From an uncultured Christensenella sp. (GTDB lineage Bacteria > Bacillota > Clostridia > Christensenellales > UBA3700): a DNA stretch of 64,000 nucleotides. The position numbers and the translations under genes are program-made. A model generated the notes under the pieces. It had not been told where the DNA came from. It saw only the letters and a program-made list of their open reading frames with translations, and made no database searches. Positions 8,479 to 15,239 of the stretch are shown piece after piece. The first letter of the stretch is position 1. The number at the start of each line of letters is the position of its first letter. The DNA is taken from the NCBI GenBank assembly GCA_910583995.1, contig CAJTYW010000005.1, positions 1 through 64,000 of the forward strand, written 5' to 3'.

Positions 8479-9114
8479 TTATTTTCTTTTTCTACGCTTT
8501 TTCTCATTACTTTCAATAACAGGCATTGCAACTTCAATATCCAAATCGCTACTTACCTTACAAGCACCGCCGACAAGACCAATTACTTTAACTTCCCTAC
8601 CAGTAGGTATTGGCTCTTCTTCGTCTGTTACGGCATCCATTTCAACTAATTTACCTTGTATAACAATACTTAGCTTGCCGTGACCTTCGCCTTTTGCAGG
8701 TATTTTTAGATATACTTCTGCAACCTTGCCTATAGCATTGCGATTGTCTAACGCTCCGTCCGCTTGCAATTTACGAATAGCTTTGTATGCAAATCCGATA
8801 GCAATAAACGCTACCAAACCGCAAATGATTGATACTATTATAGTCCAAACATCTCTAAGTCCGCCTAAAACGCAAGCAACACCAACCCAGCCGCCAATAG
8901 CAAAGAAACCTACTAAACCTTTTAAGGTAAAAATACCAATTCCGCCGTCAGCGTCACCATCAAAATCCGCTCCGCCGTCACCGCCAATATCTATATCGCC
9001 GTCTCCAGCAAATCCTATCAATAACAATATAAACTGAATCAGTAACAAACCAGACGCTACACAACCTAGAACAAAATAAATCTGTCCTATAAGTCCCAAT
9101 TGTTCCCAAAACAT
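8479..9114 (-). CDS. NfeD-like membrane protein, flotillin partner
   Basis: 211 residues. Three to four hydrophobic segments (about 10-33, 63-88, 88-110) are followed by a soluble OB-fold-like NfeD domain (about 125-200: NRNAIGKVAEVYLKIPAKGEG through EVKVIGLVGG). A Gly/Asp-rich loop (residues 35-58) lies between the helices. It lacks the ClpP-like protease part, so it is the short NfeD1b (YuaF) type that works with flotillin in membrane domains. GGAGG lies 7 nt before the ATG. First gene of the operon. Confidence 0.88.
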   Translation of the reverse strand: MFWEQLGLIGQIYFVLGCVASGLLLIQFILLLIGFAGDGDIDIGGDGGADFDGDADGGIGIFTLKGLVGFFAIGGWVGVACVLGGLRDVWTIIVSIICGLVAFIAIGFAYKAIRKLQADGALDNRNAIGKVAEVYLKIPAKGEGHGKLSIVIQGKLVEMDAVTDEEEPIPTGREVKVIGLVGGACKVSSDLDIEVAMPVIESNEKKRRKRK

Positions 9115-9193
9115 TTAAGTCCTCCATATTAAAGCGTAGTCAAATTTGTTAAAAACTGCTATCCGCAATCTTTTTACTTTACGCCTTGTATAT

Positions 9194-9222
9194 ATTATAT
9201 CATATTACTAAAAAAAATGCAA
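9194..9222 (-). promoter_or_regulatory. promoter of the nfeD-flotillin operon
   Basis: Minus-strand TTGCAT, 17-nt spacer, TATAAT. This predicts a start near 9187 and a leader of about 70 nt before the nfeD-like gene. Confidence 0.6.
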
Positions 9223-9451
9223 TATGTACCTTATAAAAACATATAAATCAAATTCCTACTTAACAAAAACAGAAAAATATACCGATAGCGAAGATAAAGA
9301 TTTTTCACTAGCTGTATAAACTAAAATAACATTCTAAACAACTCTTGTTAACTACAATAACGCTGCTATAACAAACACTTCAGTTAAAAAAGGAACTCTA
9401 ACATAATTCCAAAAAGAAAATAAAACCAAATAGCAGAAAATACAAATAAAA

Positions 9452-9485
9452 AATATCGCATACCAAACAATTGATATGCGATATT
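9452..9485 (-). terminator. terminator downstream of 9516 gene
   Basis: A perfect 11-bp stem (AATATCGCATA / TATGCGATATT) with a 12-nt loop. On the minus strand it is followed by a T-rich run, ending the toxin/immunity transcript. Confidence 0.8.
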
Positions 9486-9515
9486 GTATTTTTAATAATT
9501 TATAGTTAAAAATAA

Positions 9516-9878
9516 TTAACTATCATAGTCATAAGGAATTTTATTCAATTTTTCGCCAAGTAAGTTTATTATATATCCATTCTCAACCTTACAAAACCAT
9601 CTAATATCTTGATTAGGTAAATTCTTCAATAAATATTCATCAGTACAATTACTTTCTTCAACTACTTCCAAATCTTTTATATGGATATAGCACAATATAT
9701 CTGGTTTAATTGAATACATTGTTTCTTCAGTAAATGGTGTAGGGTCAGTAAAAATAACCTGAAACTCTCTAAATTGTATTTCAGCATCAATTATTGTGCC
9801 AACCATTCCTTTAAAAACGTCTTGTTTTTCATATTTTTCTTTTGATACTAAAACTTTAACTTTATCAAACAACTTCAT
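9516..9878 (-). CDS. putative immunity-type protein
   Basis: 120 residues, hypothetical. The N-terminal part (DKVKVLVSKEKYEKQDVFKG then GMVGTIIDA) resembles small DUF4926-like proteins, which occur as immunity proteins beside polymorphic toxins; this is a weak, by-eye resemblance. Acidic C-terminus, no signal peptide or membrane segment. It lies 33 bp downstream of a broken toxin-like gene and ends the cluster of toxin and immunity modules running from 11505, so an immunity role is inferred mainly from context. Confidence 0.5.
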   Translation of the reverse strand: MKLFDKVKVLVSKEKYEKQDVFKGMVGTIIDAEIQFREFQVIFTDPTPFTEETMYSIKPDILCYIHIKDLEVVEESNCTDEYLLKNLPNQDIRWFCKVENGYIINLLGEKLNKIPYDYDS

Positions 9879-9911
9879 TTCCCCACCATCCTGCTATTAA
9901 TGTATTATTTT

Positions 9912-10479
9912 TTAATTTTCCATTTGAAAAAACCATCCAGCCTGACCTAACATAATATGTTTTTCCTGTTTTTTTCCGCTGCCTTCAATTTCAACTTTAA
10001 TACTTATGGCAACACCATGTTCATTGATACCTAATATATAATATTTTTCTTCACAATAACTTTTCAAAACTTGCTGTTTAAAATATTCTAAGAATTTATC
10101 GTTTGGCTCATGTCCCATAGCGTCTTTTACCATTCCTTCTTTATCATTAAACAACCATCCAATTTTTCCTTCAGGAATAATTAATTCTATATCCGACATT
10201 TTAGGAACAGGAATATTTATTTCTTGACAATGACAATTATAATGGTACAACCCTCTTTTATTATTTTTATCCTTTAATATCTCTTCAAAGCTATATCCCC
10301 TTGCTTCAGGTTTTTTGTTTTTTATCTACAAACCAACATTGATTTACTGCAATACACTTAACGCAATGCTTTGCTGTTACTATCCCTCATATGCCATTTT
10401 TATAATCAAAATCATCAATTACTACATCATTTAATTTATCAACAACTTTAATCCATTTACTTGTCCACTCTGTTAACAT
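9912..10479 (-). pseudogene. broken gene, probable phage/toxin module with Cys motifs
   Basis: An ATG at 10479 has GAGG upstream and opens a frame beginning MLTEWTSKWIKVVDKLNDVV. That frame is cut by a TGA at 10387-10389. After it the same frame continues with a conserved-looking AKHCVKCIAVNQCWFV segment, then shifts frame in an A-rich run near 10312-10325. The final 125 or so codons are open to the stop at 9912 and carry LYHYNCHCQE. The C-x2-C and C-H-C pairs look like a zinc-binding unit as found in phage minor-head (MuF-like) and associated toxin proteins, but I cannot name the family. Two separate lesions make this a pseudogene rather than a sequencing slip. Confidence 0.65.
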
Positions 10480-10610
10480 TTTAATCCTCACAATAATATA
10501 ATTTCACCTATATTGTAAGGCATAAAAATTGTTAATCAACAATTTTATGACAAAATACTATTTTTTTTATTATATCAAATTTACTTAAGCAATGCAAATG
10601 TTTTAAAAAA

Positions 10611-10774
10611 TTATTGCTGTATCACGCTTTTTATACAATAGTAGTCGTTTTTATCAAAATTAATCACAACTTCTTTAGTCATAAAAAAGAAAGCATATCC
10701 TGTTTTTTCTTTATTTTCTCATAGTCTGTTTCTGATAAATTATCCTTTTCATTAAAAATAAAATTATATTCCAT
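10611..10774 (-). pseudogene. short frameshifted gene in the toxin/immunity cluster
   Basis: An ATG at 10774 with GGGAG at good spacing opens a frame MEYNFIFNEKDNLSETDYEK that stops early. A shift within the A-run around 10700 restores a frame reading GYAFFFMTKEVVINFDKN and ending at 10611. The upstream gene stops 14 bp before the ATG, so it was part of the same operon. The protein would be about 55 residues, a size seen in truncated immunity proteins. Function unknown. Confidence 0.5.
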
Positions 10775-10788
10775 AACAATTCTCCCTT

Positions 10789-11151
10789 TTAGTCACACTC
10801 TTCATCAAAAGGCTCAAACTTGTAAAAGAAGTTGTGATAGTTTAAAGCAATATTTTCGTTTTCGCCAAAATTAAACTTGCTTCCTATTTTTATTATTTTT
10901 TCAATCTTAAAATAAAACTCAAAAAACTCTTCGTAAAACGGGTCATCCATTTCCAAATCATTATCACTATCCGCCATTGAAAACAATGTTGCAAGCACTA
11001 TTGAACCATCTTCAAAATACAATCTATACTTACTTTTTCTTGTTTTTGATACATATGCCAAAAAATCTCCGATTATCGGCAAATCTTTTTCATATAATTT
11101 ATTCCAAGCATTAACTTCTTCTTGTGTCATTTTTCTTGTTTCCATAAACAT
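10789..11151 (-). CDS. putative immunity protein for the Ntox50-type toxin
   Basis: 120 residues, acidic, no membrane segment or signal peptide. It starts 9 bp after the stop of the toxin-domain gene, with GGAG and an ATG 5 nt later. I do not recognise the family. Position directly downstream of a toxin domain, small size and acidity are the usual signs of a cognate immunity protein; the role is inferred from that. Confidence 0.55.
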   Translation of the reverse strand: MFMETRKMTQEEVNAWNKLYEKDLPIIGDFLAYVSKTRKSKYRLYFEDGSIVLATLFSMADSDNDLEMDDPFYEEFFEFYFKIEKIIKIGSKFNFGENENIALNYHNFFYKFEPFDEECD

Positions 11152-11160
11152 TAATCTCCT

Positions 11161-11505
11161 TTATATTGTTAAATATTCTATAGGCAATGCAGGCACTATA
11201 TGATATCCACCATCTTCTCTATAGTGAATTGTGCCTCTTGTTGTTGGAGCTATTATCGTTCCTTCTTTATCTTTATATATTCCGATAATTACATGAAAAT
11301 CAATTGTTTCTTTATTCCCAAACATTTCACCCGTTCCATGATATTTTTTAAATAACTCTTCAATTTTTGCAACCGAAATAGTTACTATGCTTCTTCCTTC
11401 AACATAGTTGTTATGTCCTATTATATGTTTCCCTTGTCTTCCCAAATGCAAATAATATCCTAAACTTGGTCTCCCTCTTCCCCCCATTATATCATATCTC
11501 CCCAT
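11161..11505 (-). CDS. polymorphic toxin type 50 (Ntox50) domain protein, orphan
   Basis: About 114 residues. After a Gly/Arg-rich start (MGGRGRPSLGYY), the body matches the Ntox50 pattern: KHIIGHNNYVEGRSIVT, a YHGTGE turn, the VIIGIYKDKEG strand, TTRGTIHYREDGG and a final HIVPALP. Ntox50 is a predicted RNase-type toxin tip, normally fused to the C-terminus of a large secreted or phage MuF-type protein. Here the N-terminal carrier is absent, so it is an orphan cassette. ATGs at 11505 and 11487 are possible; the latter has GGGGAG at good spacing. The immunity candidate follows immediately. Confidence 0.7.
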   Translation of the reverse strand: MGRYDIMGGRGRPSLGYYLHLGRQGKHIIGHNNYVEGRSIVTISVAKIEELFKKYHGTGEMFGNKETIDFHVIIGIYKDKEGTIIAPTTRGTIHYREDGGYHIVPALPIEYLTI

Positions 11506-11740
11506 TAATTTCAACTTTCAATTTCGTTTTCAGTGTAAATCAAAAATTTTCAATTGCAAGACATTTATGACATTTTTATTATTGTTTTGTTCGAAACTAG
11601 CTAGAAATTTCTGTCAGTATAATTATTCATTTTAATAATTACGTGATATGCTTTTGTGGTTTTCATTTAATGCAAACTATTCTACAATCGACGCATTAAT
11701 AAGCAATTAAATTTTGGTGCTGATTTATAAATAAAAATTA

Positions 11741-11774
11741 GGCATTTCATAAGTTGTTTTGAAATGCCCTTTTT
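11741..11774 (+). terminator. orphan terminator-like hairpin
   Basis: GGCATTTCA / TGAAATGCC (9 bp) followed by CTTTTTC on the plus strand. No plus-strand gene precedes it, so it may be a relic, a bidirectional stop, or the end of an unseen small transcript. Confidence 0.5.
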
Positions 11775-11842
11775 CATATTAATTTATAACTGTTTTATTG
11801 TTAAATTTTTATTGATAATCTCACACCAGAAAATCTATTCAA

Positions 11843-11878
11843 AAAGATTGTCCGAAACTGAGAGTTCGAACAATCTTC
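11843..11878 (-). terminator. terminator of the tRNA cluster
   Basis: Stem AAGATTGTTCGAA / TTCGGACAATCTT (one G-T pair) on the minus strand with a T-rich tail, immediately after tRNA-Glu(CTC). Confidence 0.8.
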
Positions 11879-11881
11879 GTT

Positions 11882-11956
11882 TGGTGACCCGTGGGAGAAT
11901 CGAACTCCCGATTCAGCCGTGAGAGGGCTGCGTCTTAACCGCTTGACCAACAGGCC
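11882..11956 (-). tRNA. tRNA-Glu (anticodon CTC)
   Basis: Cloverleaf with a GGCCTGT acceptor, anticodon loop CTCTCAC (CTC), a T-arm with GTTCGATTC, and an encoded CCA end. Last gene of the cluster; a second Glu isoacceptor (TTC) lies upstream. Confidence 0.93.
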
Positions 11957-11961
11957 TTATT

Positions 11962-12037
11962 TGGTGGAAACTATAGGGCTCGAACCTATGACCCTCTGCT
12001 TGTAAGGCAGATGCTCTCCCAACTGAGCTAAGCTTCC
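11962..12037 (-). tRNA. tRNA-Val (anticodon TAC)
   Basis: Acceptor GGAAGCT pairs with AGTTTCC; anticodon stem TCTGC/GCAGA with loop CTTACAA (TAC); T-loop GTTCGAGCC; encoded CCA. It lies 5 bp from tRNA-Glu(CTC). A possible own promoter (TTGTCA, 18 nt, AATAAT) at 12043-12072 lies after the internal terminator at 12098-12125. Confidence 0.93.
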
Positions 12038-12097
12038 GTTTTATTATTTTTCATCGTTTTTTATGTTGACAAAAAATAATTTGCTTTTAAAGTTTAT

Positions 12098-12125
12098 AAA
12101 AACTAATCCCGAAAGATTAGTTTTT
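12098..12125 (-). terminator. terminator-like hairpin inside the tRNA cluster
   Basis: A perfect 11-bp stem (AAAAACTAATC / GATTAGTTTTT) with a 6-nt loop, T-rich on both strands. It would stop or attenuate transcription after tRNA-Glu(TTC) and before tRNA-Val. Confidence 0.75.
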
Positions 12126-12130
12126 ATAAG

Positions 12131-12205
12131 TGGTGACCCCAAGGAGAATCGAACTCCTGATTCCACCGTGAAAGGGTGATGTCTTAACCGCTTGACCATG
12201 GGGCC
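12131..12205 (-). tRNA. tRNA-Glu (anticodon TTC)
   Basis: Acceptor GGCCCCA pairs with TGGGGTC; anticodon loop CTTTCAC (TTC); T-loop GTTCGATTC; encoded CCA. Closely similar in its body to tRNA-Glu(CTC). Confidence 0.93.
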
Positions 12206-12218
12206 ACAATAATATATG

Positions 12219-12295
12219 TGGTGGCGGTGATGGGATTCGAACCTATGACCTTTCGGGTATGAACCGAACGCTATAACCAACTAAGCTACACCGCC
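12219..12295 (-). tRNA. tRNA-Met (anticodon CAT, elongator type)
   Basis: Acceptor GGCGGTG pairs fully with CACCGCC; anticodon stem TTCGG/CCGAA with loop TTCATAC. It lacks the three G-C pairs of an initiator, so it is the elongator, or possibly an Ile tRNA with a lysidine-modified C34; the first is more likely. Encoded CCA. Confidence 0.88.
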
Positions 12296-12395
12296 ATAAT
12301 ATTTTGACTAAAAAGTTTATTTTACTTTTTCTGTCAAATTGCTCAGCTCTTATGCCTTATTGCTATTAACAATAAATAGCACCGCCAAAAATTAA

Positions 12396-12472
<77 letters not shown>

Positions 12473-12509
12473 TCAGTATGCTAACGAATTAGCACTAATA
12501 TGCTTGATT

Positions 12510-12538
12510 ATAATACATTATTTTACACCTTTTGTCAA
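12510..12538 (-). promoter_or_regulatory. promoter of the tRNA cluster
   Basis: Minus-strand TTGACA, 17-nt spacer, TATTAT (an overlapping TATAAT lies 3 nt further on). A strong sigma-A promoter 38 bp before tRNA-fMet. Confidence 0.8.
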
Positions 12539-12632
12539 GGATTTTTACTACAAAAATAAAAATTTTTATTATAATCTGCACAAATTTAAATTTTCGGCGA
12601 TGCTATTTAGTTGTTATTTTATAAAATACTAT

Positions 12633-12649
12633 CAAAAATCGATACTATT
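12633..12649 (+). repeat. dispersed intergenic word, copy c
   Basis: CAAAAATCGATACTATT on the plus strand, in a region between the tRNA promoter and the end of the 12821 gene. Confidence 0.6.
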
Positions 12650-12820
12650 TCATTTTTCTTTAACATTATCATTATATGCAATTAGCAATATAAATAAAAC
12701 TAAATATTGCAAATTTTTGTAAAATCATACAAATTAAATTTATTTAGTCGGATATTGAATATTTCAAAAAACTACCACCTAACACGCCAAAAACTTTCAA
12801 TAAACTTTTAACCTAGACAT

Positions 12821-13132
12821 TTACTTTGCTTGTTTTGCTTTGTCTAGCATTTCAAGCAATCTTTCTTCTATTGGTTCTACTTTTTTATATAATTCTTGCA
12901 ACTTATTTGTTGCAATTTCTATTTCTTGATAGCTTAAATCGAACTTGTTCCTATTAATTTCCTTTGTATACTGCGCAACTTCTGCAATCAACTCTTTTTC
13001 TTTATCCGTTATATCTATTTCTAACATATCTTTTTGGCAACTAATCCTGAAAATTATGGCGTTGTTTTCAGTTATTGCATCTCTTAATGCCCAAAACTCT
13101 ACATTTTCATAATCCACTTTGTTATTTTCCAT
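12821..13132 (-). CDS. hypothetical coiled-coil protein
   Basis: 103 residues, soluble. From about residue 35 on it is nearly all charged alpha-helix (KEKELIAEVAQYTKEINRNK and later EPIEERLLEMLDKAKQAK), suggesting a helical hairpin or coiled coil. It has AAGGAG 7 nt before the ATG, and it lies 86 bp downstream of the ppx/gppA gene on the same strand. No family recognised. Confidence 0.7.
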   Translation of the reverse strand: MENNKVDYENVEFWALRDAITENNAIIFRISCQKDMLEIDITDKEKELIAEVAQYTKEINRNKFDLSYQEIEIATNKLQELYKKVEPIEERLLEMLDKAKQAK

Positions 13133-13218
13133 TTTTCGCTCCTTATATTCTTTAATTCTATTTTAGCTATATAAAGCAATTTTCTCATTTACCCATATAA
13201 CTAATTGTTATACAAAAT

Positions 13219-14091
13219 TTATTCATTCCATTGTGATTTGTTTAGCATTAAGTACCCTTCTTGGTTATCCTTTTCACTCACAAAAAGATATTCAAAGCCC
13301 AACATTTCCATAATTTTAACAAGTTCAAAAATTGCTCCGACGATAATATCTTGTCTGCCAACAGGCAAGCCTTTTATATTACATCTATCTTTTAAAGGTG
13401 TTTTTTTGATTAACTCATAGACTTTTAACGCATCTGTTTTGTATAACATATAGTTATGCACCTTGTCAGTATCGTAAACTTCCATTTGTAACAAAACGCT
13501 AACTATTGTAGATGCTGTACCCCCAATGGCAACAAGTTTATCCATTTTAGGGATATTTCCATACTCTTTTAATTTTGCAGATATAAAAGTCAATAATTTT
13601 TCTTCATCTTCGCCACAATTATCTCGTAGTCTTGCAGCACCAATTGGCAGGCTTTTACCATAAATAATGTTTCCCTTATCTCCGCAAACAATTTCTGTAC
13701 TTGCACCACCAATATCTACAACGCAAACATTTTGACCTTGAGATGCACCCGTAAATCCAAGTTTTGCTTCCATTTCACCGCATACAACGTCGATATCATA
13801 GCCTGTAGACTGCTTTATTTTTTTTACAAAATCATTGCCGTTTGATGCGCTTCTAACTGCTTCTGTTGCAAAGATATAAACTGCAGCATTATTTTCATTT
13901 GCTATTGCAACAAATTTTATGATTGCTTGTACGCTTCTTTGCATTGCACTCTGCCCTAACTTACCTGTAATAGCCAAGCCTTCTGCAAGCTTAGTAGTTT
14001 CCACATATTTTTTAAGCGTTCTTTCGCCATCGCTCAACATAAGCCTTATTGAATTGCTACCTATATCAATAATTGCGTACAATTTTTCCAT
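13219..14091 (-). CDS. ppx: Ppx/GppA family exopolyphosphatase/pppGpp phosphatase
   Basis: 290 residues, the short form with only the actin-like Ppx/GppA module. Phosphate-binding motifs are clear: AIIDIGSNSIRLML near the N-terminus, VVDIGGASTEIV in the middle and LVAIGGTAST in the second half. The enzyme hydrolyses inorganic polyphosphate or pppGpp in the cytoplasm. In spore-forming Clostridia a gene of this family follows yabP-yabQ-divIC, so its place two genes after yabP is conserved, although divIC and the S1-domain gene are missing here. AGGTGG precedes the ATG. Confidence 0.88.
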   Translation of the reverse strand: MEKLYAIIDIGSNSIRLMLSDGERTLKKYVETTKLAEGLAITGKLGQSAMQRSVQAIIKFVAIANENNAAVYIFATEAVRSASNGNDFVKKIKQSTGYDIDVVCGEMEAKLGFTGASQGQNVCVVDIGGASTEIVCGDKGNIIYGKSLPIGAARLRDNCGEDEEKLLTFISAKLKEYGNIPKMDKLVAIGGTASTIVSVLLQMEVYDTDKVHNYMLYKTDALKVYELIKKTPLKDRCNIKGLPVGRQDIIVGAIFELVKIMEMLGFEYLFVSEKDNQEGYLMLNKSQWNE

Positions 14092-14268
14092 AAAACCACC
14101 TACTTTTTTATTGAAAAGTTTTTATATATTTATTTTAGCATAAAAAGTGATTATATCAAAATGAAATAAAGACTTTTAGCATAATATTTTTTTATATCGC
14201 AAACTTTATTATCCTACCATTTTATTGCTCAATATCAATTTAAACGATTAATTATTAACTAAAAATCA

Positions 14269-14296
14269 AAAAACACCCCGATTTTCAGAGTGTTTT
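14269..14296 (-). terminator. terminator after yabPQ
   Basis: Minus-strand stem AAAACACTC / GGGTGTTTT with a T tail, directly after the yabQ stop. Its loop contains AAAATCGGGG, the core of the dispersed intergenic word. Confidence 0.75.
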
Positions 14297-14302
14297 AAAG
14301 TT

Positions 14303-14650
14303 TTATTTTTCTGCAATCGCAGCGCTATCTTTCTTCTCATTATCCGTTTTAACTTTTTTATGGTTAAATTTACTTTTTATCAGTCCAATAATTTTAATAA
14401 TAGCAAAAACAACAAACATATATGTTATGATTTGATATGCTTTTATCCTGCCATTGAAAAAGAAAATAACCGATACTGCAAATAAACCTATCAACAAAAC
14501 ACCTTGTATAAATCCGCGAATTACACCCGATTTTTGACCGCTTATTAGCAATGCTAGCCCATAACATAGGTAATGGGCTATAATATACACAATTGCCGTT
14601 ACAAGCAATACTCCCAATTCAAATAGTTGCTCGACAGCTAAATTTGTCAC
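14303..14650 (-). CDS. yabQ: YabQ-like sporulation membrane protein
   Basis: 115 residues with three hydrophobic segments (about 10-34, 42-62 and 70-88) and a charged C-terminal tail. Sequence resemblance to YabQ is moderate, but it overlaps the yabP stop by 4 bp, the same gene pair as in Bacillus subtilis and Clostridia, where YabQ is a forespore membrane protein needed for cortex formation. The identification therefore rests on topology and synteny. Confidence 0.75.
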   Translation of the reverse strand: MTNLAVEQLFELGVLLVTAIVYIIAHYLCYGLALLISGQKSGVIRGFIQGVLLIGLFAVSVIFFFNGRIKAYQIITYMFVVFAIIKIIGLIKSKFNHKKVKTDNEKKDSAAIAEK

Positions 14651-14922
14651 TTCATTATCCTCTTAAAAAAGCCTTGTTTCTCTCTTGATTTTGCATATTG
14701 AAGTCCGCTTACTGTACCGCTAACAACCGCAACCCCACTCTCAATATCCAAAGTTTTAATGTCAAAGCCACTGCCGTGTATAGTTAGAATATTATCTACT
14801 AGTTTAAATACTGCCATATTTTCGTCATACTCCAACGCGCAAACAACGCCCCTTATTTCAATACTTTCACCATATACTATATTTACAATGTGCTTTTTAG
14901 CAACTTTTTGTTCTATATCCAT
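14647..14922 (-). CDS. yabP: YabP/YqfC-family sporulation protein
   Basis: 91 residues. The family pattern is clear: an N-terminal strand pair (VNIVYGESIEIRGVVCALEY), then FKLVDNILTIHGSGFDIKTLDI and VVSGTVSGLQY. YabP is made in the mother cell under sigma-E and is needed for spore coat or cortex assembly. A strong GGAG lies 7 nt before the ATG. yabQ follows with a 4-bp overlap, indicating translational coupling. Together these genes indicate a spore-forming ancestry. Confidence 0.9.
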   Translation of the reverse strand: MDIEQKVAKKHIVNIVYGESIEIRGVVCALEYDENMAVFKLVDNILTIHGSGFDIKTLDIESGVAVVSGTVSGLQYAKSREKQGFFKRIMK

Positions 14923-15056
14923 AGCTATCTCCTTCTACTTTTATTATATGATTTATAAACATTAACCAAAGTTTTATACACTAAAGAATAATTATTTAAC
15001 TTGACTATTTAATAATTCTACTATTTTAATATATTTTGCTATAAGTATATTTATGC

Positions 15057-15087
15057 AAAAAAGACCTTACTAAATGCAAGGTCTTTT
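15057..15087 (-). terminator. terminator-like hairpin
   Basis: Stem AAAAGACCTT / AAGGTCTTTT with a 9-nt loop and T runs on both strands. It is the second of two hairpins after the TIR-methyltransferase gene (the other at 15203-15236). Confidence 0.7.
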
Positions 15088-15202
15088 ATTTTTCTCTGCT
15101 AAATTATACTTATTTGTCTTTACTTTTCAAATAATGGGCAAAATCAAAGTCTTTTGGTTTGTTTTTTATCAATTTAATTACATTTTTATATTTTATTTAT
15201 GC

Positions 15203-15236
15203 AAAAATCCTTCGCCAATTAAAGCAAAGGATTTTG
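15203..15236 (-). terminator. terminator of the TIR-methyltransferase gene
   Basis: Stem AAAATCCTT / AAGGATTTT flanking a loop with a further GC pair, T-rich downstream on the minus strand, and 4 bp after the stop codon. Confidence 0.8.
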
Positions 15237-15239
15237 TTA

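Larger units (their letters stand above)
9115..9515. other. intergenic region between nfeD operon and toxin/immunity region
   Basis: Contains the nfeD promoter at the left and the terminator hairpin at 9452-9485 at the right. No coding sequence is seen between them. Confidence 0.6.
11515..11881. other. intergenic region between toxin cluster and tRNA cluster
   Basis: No gene supported. Two terminator hairpins lie here (11741-11774 and 11843-11878). No attachment-site duplication of the tRNA ends could be seen, although tRNA-adjacent accessory modules suggest past integration. Confidence 0.5.
12473..12820. other. intergenic region upstream of the tRNA cluster
   Basis: Contains the tRNA promoter and copy c of the dispersed word. 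No coding sequence supported. Confidence 0.6.

Noticed and set aside
12044..12280. Open frame across the tRNA-Glu and tRNA-Met genes
   Set aside because: It lies almost entirely within two well-formed tRNA genes on the same strand and has no ribosome site.
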